A stretch of 11,641 nt of DNA, from NCBI GenBank assembly GCA_046496745.1, contig JAWOGQ010000047.1:1-11641 (forward strand). The letters are read 5' to 3'. The notes beneath the pieces were generated by a model. It was given only the letters and a program-made list of their open reading frames with translations. It had not been told where the DNA came from and searched no databases. Position 1 is the first letter of the stretch; the number at the start of each line of letters is the position of its first letter. Of this stretch, positions 1 through 4,365 are shown piece by piece. Source of the DNA: JBNJGT01 sp046496745 (lineage in GTDB: Archaea > Nanobdellota > Nanobdellia > Woesearchaeales > JACJVW01). The position numbers and the translations under genes are program-made.

Positions 1-14
1 CGGCATTCTGTATG

Positions 15-899
15 TCACATTCTTATGACCAGAAGAGGGACCACAAGGTCGTAGATATCCGTATAGATCGAATAAAGGATCGCCACATGGAAGGTCATGG
101 GGACCTCATGAAATCTTTTGTTCAGGTTATCCTGGCGGTCCAGGTACTGCTCCACATTGCTTGCCTTGAACCTGTAAAATAGTTCATAGAAATCACGTAT
201 GCAACCGTATAATTCCTTTACGAGAATATGCTGCTCAGGAGGACACGGATTATTGATTGAATAATTCCCAAGGCGCTTGAAACCGTCAGCAATCTCCTCC
301 AGTTGCTCCACAATATAATAAAGAGCTTTTGACTTGCCAAATTCTGTCTGGTCACGCTTGTTCAGGGCACGCCTGCAGAAATCAGCATGACGGTTTATGT
401 TCTGATCCTGCGCCTGTAGAGACTTAAGCATTTCAGGATCCTTCTTTTCAATACCCTCATAGCAGTCTGAACAAAGAGTGGTTACCATATGAAACATCCG
501 CTTGAGAATATTGGAGAACTCATCATGGTTTAGAGGCGAGATGGATTTTGCCCTGAGAAAACTACGGCCTACCTCTATTATCTCAAAACCCATGAACTCA
601 TCATTGATAAGCGCCTGGACACGATCAAGCTGTTTAAGGTCCTGAGTATATACTTCCACTTCATCAAATCCACTTATGTAAAGGGCAGCAAGTGCGCGAT
701 GGGTAAGCTTGATAAGGGCATTTATATCGACTGAGCGACGCTTGGTCTCCATGTCTTTTGTACTGGAGATTATAAGCCGGTTTCCGTCGGGAGTTACCTC
801 AATCTCATCACCTTTATTGAGATTATAGTTATTAGCCCAATCCCTAGGAAGAGAGATTGTGAGAGAAGACTTTCCACGAAGAACTATTTTACGGCGCAT
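15..899 (-). CDS. AbrB/SpoVT-type DNA-binding domain plus PhoU-like helical domain, phosphate-uptake-regulator-like protein
   Basis: A 294-residue protein read from the ATG at 899. Residues 1 to about 46 fit a swapped-hairpin AbrB/SpoVT domain, with 'SSLTISLPRDWA' followed by 'LNKGDEIEV', the usual pattern of archaeal members. The rest is mostly charged helix (about 115-290) and fits the PhoU-like helical bundle that archaea fuse behind AbrB. Such proteins are annotated as phosphate uptake regulators, but no pst transporter is visible here, so the phosphate link is family knowledge only. The frame stays open upstream to 980, which would overlap trxB and add a non-conserved hydrophobic stretch. 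I prefer 899 because a TATA box at 922-929 is centred 26 nt before it; ATG 908 (MEYMRRK) is the main alternative. The gene is divergent from trxB. It could instead be a general AbrB-type regulator unrelated to phosphate. Confidence 0.85.
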   Translation of the reverse strand: MRRKIVLRGKSSLTISLPRDWANNYNLNKGDEIEVTPDGNRLIISSTKDMETKRRSVDINALIKLTHRALAALYISGFDEVEVYTQDLKQLDRVQALINDEFMGFEIIEVGRSFLRAKSISPLNHDEFSNILKRMFHMVTTLCSDCYEGIEKKDPEMLKSLQAQDQNINRHADFCRRALNKRDQTEFGKSKALYYIVEQLEEIADGFKRLGNYSINNPCPPEQHILVKELYGCIRDFYELFYRFKASNVEQYLDRQDNLNKRFHEVPMTFHVAILYSIYTDIYDLVVPLLVIRM

Positions 900-921
900 G
901 TATTCCATAAAATAAATAAAA

Positions 922-929
922 TATATAAA
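922..929 (-). promoter_or_regulatory. TATA box, likely for the AbrB-PhoU gene; symmetric enough to serve trxB too
   Basis: TATATAAA on the + strand, so TTTATATA on the minus strand, centred about 26 nt before the ATG at 899. That is the spacing expected for a leaderless archaeal transcript. Read on the + strand, the same box would start transcription near 951 and give trxB a leader of about 22 nt containing the GGAGG at 963-967. Confidence 0.5.
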
Positions 930-943
930 CGTTTGCACGGTAG

Positions 944-951
944 ATTTAAAT
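944..951 (+). promoter_or_regulatory. Second TATA box of the divergent intergenic region
   Basis: An AT-rich box (ATTTAAAT) centred about 28 nt before the trxB ATG at 975, so it could drive a leaderless trxB mRNA. Read on the minus strand it would give the AbrB-PhoU gene a leader of roughly 12-22 nt. Which box serves which gene cannot be settled from sequence alone. Confidence 0.5.
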
Positions 952-962
952 AACAAAATAAT

Positions 963-967
963 GGAGG
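963..967 (+). promoter_or_regulatory. Shine-Dalgarno site of trxB
   Basis: GGAGG, continuing as GGAGGTCA, sits 7 nt before the ATG at 975. It fixes the trxB start and implies that at least some transcripts begin upstream of it, from the TATA box at 922-929 rather than the one at 944-951. Confidence 0.6.
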
Positions 968-974
968 TCAGGAT

Positions 975-1865
975 ATGCAAGACATTATCATAATCGGAGG
1001 AGGGCCTGCAGGCATGACCGCAGGAATTTATGCACTGAGGTATAAGCTTTCAAACATGATAATCACAAAGGTCCCTGGGGGGACAGCAACAGAGGCACAT
1101 CTTGTTGAGAATTACCCAGGATTCCCATCTTTGTCAGGCATGGACCTCATGATGAAGTTCAAGGAGCATGTTGAGGCACTTGGAGGAACAATTGTCAATG
1201 ATGAAGCAAGAAGAATCTTGAAGAAAGAAGACCATTTTGTCATAGAGGGAGAAAAGACTTATGAGGCAAAATCTGTAATAATCGCAGCAGGATCAAAGAG
1301 AAAAAAGCTCAATGTGAAGGGAGAGGAAGATTTTCTTGGAAAGGGAGTCTCATATTGTGCCACTTGCGATGGATATTTCTTCAGGGAAAAGACTGTATGT
1401 GTTATCGGAGGGAATGAATCTGCCGCAAGCGCTGCTGCACATCTATCGCAAATGGCAAAAAAGGTGTATATGGTCTATAGTGAATTGCAGGCAGAACCCT
1501 ACTGGCAGGAGATGATCAATAAGGACAACATAGAACTTGTCAAAGATACTGTTTACGAGATAAAGGGGGAAGAGACAGTGAAGTCCGTGGTCCTTTCCGA
1601 AAGAGAACTTGAGGTTGAAGGGGTATTCATTGAGACAGGGCTAATCCCGCCAACAGAACTTGCAGGTGCTCTGGGAGTCAATACAGAGGAGGGATATATT
1701 GTGGTGGATGAAGGTCAGAAAACTAATATCCCAGGGGTTTTTGCTGCCGGAGACATAACAACAGGCAGTGGTGGACTCAGGCAGATCATCACTTCTGCTT
1801 CAGAGGGAGCCATCGCTGCACGGTCAGCTTTCAGATACTGCAGCTCTTCTCAGAAAACTTTTTAA
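975..1865 (+). CDS. trxB: Thioredoxin reductase-like FAD-dependent disulfide oxidoreductase
   Basis: A 296-residue member of the low-molecular-weight thioredoxin reductase family, which passes electrons from a reduced cofactor through FAD and a redox cysteine pair to thioredoxin-like proteins in the cytoplasm. Visible motifs in order: N-terminal FAD-binding 'IIIIGGGPAGMTAGIYA' (4-20); redox-active C128-A-T-C131 followed by DG; the second dinucleotide-binding glycine motif 'VCVIGGNESA' (141-150); and C-terminal FAD motif 'GVFAAGD' (254-260). Length is slightly below the usual 305-320. The segment after the second Rossmann motif reads 'VYMVYSELQAEPYW' where NADPH-dependent enzymes have HRRxxxR, so the arginines that hold the NADPH 2'-phosphate are absent. 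The electron donor may be NADH, F420H2 or something else. The start is supported by a good ribosome binding site. The gene is divergent from the AbrB-PhoU regulator. Confidence 0.93.
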   Translation: MQDIIIIGGGPAGMTAGIYALRYKLSNMIITKVPGGTATEAHLVENYPGFPSLSGMDLMMKFKEHVEALGGTIVNDEARRILKKEDHFVIEGEKTYEAKSVIIAAGSKRKKLNVKGEEDFLGKGVSYCATCDGYFFREKTVCVIGGNESAASAAAHLSQMAKKVYMVYSELQAEPYWQEMINKDNIELVKDTVYEIKGEETVKSVVLSERELEVEGVFIETGLIPPTELAGALGVNTEEGYIVVDEGQKTNIPGVFAAGDITTGSGGLRQIITSASEGAIAARSAFRYCSSSQKTF

Positions 1866-1866
1866 A
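1859..1866 (+). promoter_or_regulatory. TATA box of the zinc-ribbon membrane protein gene, overlapping the trxB stop codon
   Basis: TTTTTAAA centred about 26 nt before the ATG at 1889. The trxB stop codon (1863-1865) lies inside it, so the T-run could both help terminate trxB and start the next transcript. Confidence 0.6.
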
Positions 1867-1888
1867 GGCAAGGGTCCAACATTTGCCC

Positions 1889-2257
1889 ATGAAAAAATTT
1901 GTCAAGATCTGCCCTGAATGCGGTTCGACTGAAATACGCAAACAAAGGGGATCACCAGAATCATACATATGCGCTGCATGCAAGCATACCTCTTTCATAT
2001 TTCCTGAAGTCCAGAAACAAGATGTGACCTATTATCAAAAACAGGTCATTGATGATATAAGACTTGCAAGGAAAGGAATGGATTACTATGAACCATTCGA
2101 GACCAAGTCCTGGTGGAATATAGGAGGAGCATTGCTGCTGGTAACAGGGATCATCCTATTGCTGATGATGCAACACAGGACAGTACCTTTTATGATACCT
2201 GCATTGGTAATAGCAATCAGCCTAATGATGCTATACATTACATATTTAACAAGATAG
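1889..2257 (+). CDS. Zinc-ribbon protein with two C-terminal membrane helices, function unknown
   Basis: A 122-residue protein. An N-terminal zinc ribbon uses C8-P-E-C11 and C28-A-A-C31 (CxxC-x16-CxxC). A charged middle region (about 40-73) carries 'YYQKQVIDDIRLARKG'. Two hydrophobic helices follow at about 75-94 and 99-120, so the ribbon domain and C-terminus should lie on the same side of the membrane, probably the cytoplasm. An in-frame TTG at 1883 would add two residues, but the TATA box at 1859-1866 favours ATG 1889 as a leaderless start. It is followed after 11 nt by the 72-residue coiled-coil gene and the two are probably cotranscribed. Zinc-ribbon plus membrane-anchor proteins are common in archaea and mostly uncharacterised. 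I do not recognise a specific function. Confidence 0.85.
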   Translation: MKKFVKICPECGSTEIRKQRGSPESYICAACKHTSFIFPEVQKQDVTYYQKQVIDDIRLARKGMDYYEPFETKSWWNIGGALLLVTGIILLLMMQHRTVPFMIPALVIAISLMMLYITYLTR

Positions 2258-2263
2258 GAGGGG
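2257..2263 (+). promoter_or_regulatory. Strong Shine-Dalgarno site for the coiled-coil gene
   Basis: GGAGGGG lies 5 nt before the ATG at 2269 and begins at the last base of the upstream stop codon. It sets the start of the second gene far inside a longer open frame beginning at 2113, and is typical of an internal cistron in an otherwise leaderless genome. Confidence 0.75.
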
Positions 2264-2268
2264 ATTAT

Positions 2269-2487
2269 ATGGAAAGACAGGAACTATTCGACAAGATCAG
2301 GACATTCAAGCCAGACCTGAATGATGACGAAATTATCCAATATGCTCTTGAACAGACTGTTAGTAGCCTTGAAGGCAATTCAGAACTCAATAAGATTCTA
2401 GCACGTCTTGAACAACTTGAGACAAGGCAACTTGAGCAGGATATAGTGACCAAGAAAATTCTTGAGGAGATACAACAGATCAGGTAA
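2269..2487 (+). CDS. Small predicted coiled-coil protein, function unknown
   Basis: A 72-residue acidic protein starting MERQELFDKI. The first half (about 1-35) is charged and helical with 'LNDDEIIQYALEQ'. The second half (about 38-72) shows leucine/isoleucine spacing of a short coiled coil ('LNKILARLEQLETRQLEQ'). There is no membrane segment or cysteine. The ATG follows a strong ribosome binding site, so it is very likely translated as the second cistron behind the zinc-ribbon membrane protein, perhaps as its partner. The open frame extends upstream to 2113, but that part only shadows the first gene. The last 8 bp overlap the 3' end of the convergent SRP54 gene. I do not recognise the family. 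Confidence 0.8.
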   Translation: MERQELFDKIRTFKPDLNDDEIIQYALEQTVSSLEGNSELNKILARLEQLETRQLEQDIVTKKILEEIQQIR

Positions 2488-3811
2488 ACTTGAAATTACC
2501 CATCTTTTTCATCATCTTCTGAGGGTCCTTACCACGCATCATTTTCATCATCTTTTTGCCTGACTTGTATTGCTTTAAGAGTTCACGGACATCAGAAGTT
2601 TTTGTGCCTGAACCCTTTGAGATGCGTTCAACCCTACTCATGTCAAGAATATCAGGGTTCTCAAGCTCTTCTTTGGTGCATGAATCCATGATATAACGCC
2701 AGGTGGTTAACTTCTCATCCTGGCCTTCTAGCATGTCTTTTGGGATGTTCGCCTGCGAGAAGCCGGGAATCATCTCAACCACTTTTTTCAGAGGACCCAT
2801 CTTCTTCATTGCCTGCATCTGCTCATAAAGATCAATGAGGCTGAAGTCTCCTTTAAGGAATCTCTTTCCCAGGTCTTTTGCCTCTTCTTCATCGATTGCT
2901 CCTTTTGCCTTTTCAAGCAGGGCTTCAAGGTCACCCATGCCAAGAAGGCGGGAGACAAAACCTTTTGGATTGAAAGGCTCAAGATCGTCAGATTTCTCAC
3001 CTACACCAATAAACTTGATGGGCGCTTTGGTGATAGCGCAGGCTGTAAGAGCGCCTCCGGCTTTTGCGGTTCCATCCATCTTAGTCGTTATGACGCCAGT
3101 GACACCTACAGAACTGTGGAACTGTTCAGCCTGCTTTTGTGCGGCCTGACCTATATCTGCTGAGATGACAAGTATCTTCTCTTGCGGCTGGATTGTATCA
3201 TTAAGGGATTCTATCTCCTGGATGAGGTCATCTGAAAGGGCATCACGCCCGGCGGTATCTATTATCAGAAGATCATATTTATCCTGTTTGACCTGGGCCC
3301 AAATCTTTTGGGGGTCTTTTTCTTCCTTGTCTATGAAATAAGGAACTTCCAGCTGATCTGCAATCTGGCGAAGCTGATCCATAGCAGCAGGCCTGTGGAC
3401 ATCAAGACCTACAACCGCAACTTTCATGCCTCGTTTCTTGTAATAACGGGCAAGCTTTCCAGTGGTTGTTGTCTTTCCTGACCCAAAAAGACCAACAAGC
3501 ATTATCTTTGCCGGTTTCTTTGAAAGATCAAGCTCTGCTTTCTCATTTCCCAGAAACTTGACAAGTTCGTCGTACACGATATTGATGAGCTGTTCTTTCT
3601 TGGAAAGCCCAGCAGGAAGCTCTTCTTTTAATGCGCGCTCTTTTATCTGTTTTGTAAGATCAAGAACCAGACGTACATTGACATCTGCCTGGAGAAGGGA
3701 ACGCTGGATATCCTTTGTAAGTTCGTTTATCAGTTTCTCATCTACGAAGACTGAACTTGCTATCTTCTTTAGAGTATTCTGCAAAGAACTGCTGAGCTTG
3801 TCAAGTACCAT
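2480..3811 (-). CDS. srp54: Signal recognition particle subunit SRP54
   Basis: A 443-residue GTPase that binds signal sequences as they leave the ribosome, acts with SRP RNA, and delivers the complex to the receptor FtsY at the membrane. Domains in order: helical N domain (about 1-88); G domain (about 100-295) with P-loop 'GLFGSGKTT' (107-115), 'DVHRPAA' (137-143), 'DTAGR' (185-189), 'TKMDG' (243-247) and 'GVGEKSDDLEPF' (269-280); and M domain (about 300-443) with methionine-rich helices 'QMQAMKKMG' and 'KKMMKMMRG'. Residues 'KGSGT' near 399 lie in the SRP-RNA-binding helix-turn-helix. Length and order are normal for archaea. The ATG at 3811 lies 26 nt from a TATA box at 3833-3840, so the mRNA is probably leaderless. 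The gene converges on and overlaps the 72-residue gene by 8 bp. Confidence 0.98.
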   Translation of the reverse strand: MVLDKLSSSLQNTLKKIASSVFVDEKLINELTKDIQRSLLQADVNVRLVLDLTKQIKERALKEELPAGLSKKEQLINIVYDELVKFLGNEKAELDLSKKPAKIMLVGLFGSGKTTTTGKLARYYKKRGMKVAVVGLDVHRPAAMDQLRQIADQLEVPYFIDKEEKDPQKIWAQVKQDKYDLLIIDTAGRDALSDDLIQEIESLNDTIQPQEKILVISADIGQAAQKQAEQFHSSVGVTGVITTKMDGTAKAGGALTACAITKAPIKFIGVGEKSDDLEPFNPKGFVSRLLGMGDLEALLEKAKGAIDEEEAKDLGKRFLKGDFSLIDLYEQMQAMKKMGPLKKVVEMIPGFSQANIPKDMLEGQDEKLTTWRYIMDSCTKEELENPDILDMSRVERISKGSGTKTSDVRELLKQYKSGKKMMKMMRGKDPQKMMKKMGNFKFT

Positions 3812-3832
3812 TCATCTCAACTAATAACAGGA

Positions 3833-3840
3833 TATTTAAA
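3833..3840 (-). promoter_or_regulatory. TATA box of SRP54
   Basis: TTTAAATA on the minus strand, centred about 26 nt before the SRP54 ATG at 3811. It begins 3 bp beyond the stop codon of the upstream 55-residue gene, so SRP54 has its own promoter despite the close spacing. Confidence 0.7.
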
Positions 3841-3843
3841 AAG

Positions 3844-4011
3844 TTATTCTTCGTATTTGCCCTTGACCTTGTATTTATCTGAGGTCAGGACTTCATTATA
3901 GAACTGCTGGAACTGACTCTCCTGCTTGTTCTTGCGCTGCAGACGGAGATAGACAATAGCTCCGATAAGGCCTACAATCACCATAAGATTCAACACTTGG
4001 TCCATAAACAT
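3844..4011 (-). CDS. 55-residue single-span membrane microprotein, function unknown
   Basis: Reading the minus strand from ATG 4011 to TAA 3844 gives MFMDQVLNLMVIVGLIGAIV and then YLRLQRKNKQ. That is a hydrophobic helix at about residues 5-23, a basic stop-transfer patch (RLQRKNK) and a polar tail ending DKYKVKGKYEE. By the positive-inside rule the tail should be cytoplasmic. ATG 4005 (two residues shorter) is an alternative start. Three things support a real gene: a TATA box at 4034-4041 centred 26 nt before the ATG, a coherent membrane-protein composition, and exact fit into the gap before the SRP54 promoter. No family is recognised. It lies 32 nt upstream of the SRP54 start on the same strand, so a link to protein targeting is possible but is only inference. 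A MITE sits just upstream of its promoter. Confidence 0.72.
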   Translation of the reverse strand: MFMDQVLNLMVIVGLIGAIVYLRLQRKNKQESQFQQFYNEVLTSDKYKVKGKYEE

Positions 4012-4033
4012 ATATTCATAGTTTCTAACAGTT

Positions 4034-4041
4034 TATTTAAA
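4034..4041 (-). promoter_or_regulatory. TATA box of the 55-residue microprotein gene
   Basis: TTTAAATA on the minus strand, centred about 26 nt before the ATG at 4011. The left direct repeat of the MITE begins at 4048, so the insertion lies just outside the box and its adjacent BRE position, sparing the core promoter but replacing everything upstream. Confidence 0.65.
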
Positions 4042-4047
4042 TCTTTT

Positions 4048-4056
4048 GCATATTTG
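4048..4056 (+). repeat. Left target-site duplication of the MITE
   Basis: GCATATTTG, identical and in the same orientation to 4198-4206. The two copies abut the outer ends of the terminal inverted repeats exactly, as expected of a 9-bp target-site duplication made on insertion. Confidence 0.8.
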
Positions 4057-4197
4057 GAGTTTTTCGAATAATTCCGGCAGCGACTTCGGCTTGAATTCCT
4101 TTTTAAAAAAAGGTGACATCCCCGTAAGGGACCTCCCCCTGTCACCTTATATAGGGACACTAATCGGCCTTCGATGATGCATTTTTTCGAAAAACTC
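4057..4197. mobile_element. MITE-like non-autonomous transposable element, 141 bp
   Basis: The left end (4057-4068) and right end (4186-4197) are perfect 12-bp terminal inverted repeats, GAGTTTTTCGAA reading inward; 15 of the first 17 bases match. Each end is flanked directly by the 9-bp direct repeat GCATATTTG. The element has no open reading frame of note. Inside are a 9-bp perfect inverted repeat AAGGTGACA (4110-4118) / TGTCACCTT (4140-4148) around a C-rich 21-nt loop, and a near-palindrome of T and A runs (4098-4113). Size, inverted ends, target duplication and lack of a transposase fit a MITE mobilised by an enzyme elsewhere in the genome. The 9-bp duplication is compatible with several IS families and I cannot assign one. 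Perfect repeats suggest a fairly recent insertion. Confidence 0.82.
4110..4148. repeat. Internal 9-bp inverted repeat (hairpin) inside the MITE
   Basis: AAGGTGACA and TGTCACCTT pair perfectly around a 21-nt loop. Within the loop CCCC-GTAA-GGG can make a second small hairpin with a GNRA-like loop. It would fold as RNA or as extruded DNA on either strand. It could be a structural part of the element or a transcription-stopping hairpin. Confidence 0.6.
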
Positions 4198-4206
4198 GCA
4201 TATTTG
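4198..4206 (+). repeat. Right target-site duplication of the MITE
   Basis: The second copy of GCATATTTG, starting at the base after the right inverted repeat ends. Removing 4057-4206 would restore a single copy and shorten the intergenic gap to about 200 bp. Confidence 0.8.
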
Positions 4207-4333
4207 CTAGGGGGTTCTTTCTAAACATTCAGCATATAGCTCCAGGTCTTTCTGAAACTACTCCTTTTAAAGTTCTCTGCCACCTTACTTTAGTCATATG
4301 GGTCGTCTGGCCATCCTGGCAAAAATGGAAAAC
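4207..4333. other. Intergenic remainder with no recognised gene
   Basis: Between the MITE and the Lrp-like promoter I see no convincing gene or RNA. There is a TATA-like TTTTAAAG near 4264-4271 and a short frame from ATG 4298 that overlaps the regulator, but neither has support. A weak GCCA/TGGC inverted repeat lies near 4310-4320. The minus strand has only a 22-codon frame without a recognisable product. Confidence 0.5.
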
Positions 4334-4342
4334 TATTTTAAA
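4334..4342 (+). promoter_or_regulatory. TATA box of the Lrp-like regulator
   Basis: TATTTTAAA centred about 28 nt before the ATG at 4366, giving a leaderless or nearly leaderless mRNA. Confidence 0.65.
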
Positions 4343-4347
4343 CAGGT

Positions 4348-4360
4348 CTCTTATCAAGAG
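4348..4360 (+). promoter_or_regulatory. Palindrome between TATA box and start codon, candidate autoregulatory operator
   Basis: CTCTT-ATC-AAGAG is a perfect 5+5 inverted repeat with a 3-bp centre, located 6 bp after the TATA box and 5 bp before the ATG. Lrp/AsnC proteins bind palindromes of about 13-15 bp, and archaeal members often repress their own genes from sites around the promoter. A regulator bound here would block the preinitiation complex. The binding itself is inferred. Confidence 0.45.
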
Positions 4361-4365
4361 GAGTC

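Noticed and set aside
900..980. N-terminal extension of the AbrB-PhoU protein up to 980
   Set aside because: The extra 27 residues are hydrophobic, run through both TATA boxes and overlap the start of trxB. Starts at 899 or 908 fit the domain boundary.
2113..2268. Longer form of the 72-residue protein starting at 2113
   Set aside because: This part is an out-of-frame shadow of the zinc-ribbon membrane protein; the strong ribosome binding site at 2257-2263 places the start at 2269.
3462..3824. 120-codon + strand frame opposite SRP54
   Set aside because: Shadow of the conserved SRP54 N and G domains, with an unlikely Ser/Phe/Arg composition and no promoter.
4057..4197. SRP RNA or RNase P RNA gene in the gap near SRP54
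   Set aside because: The GGTGAC/GTCACC hairpin brought SRP RNA to mind, but the GGAA-type helix 8 with its AGCAG side loop is absent, the segment is AT-rich and short, and the inverted ends with flanking direct repeats explain it better. No RNase P signature was seen.
4160..4260. C/D box small RNA (GATGATG near 4173 and CTGA near 4249)
   Set aside because: The first motif does not match the C box RUGAUGA, the spacing is poor, and the boxes would straddle the MITE boundary.
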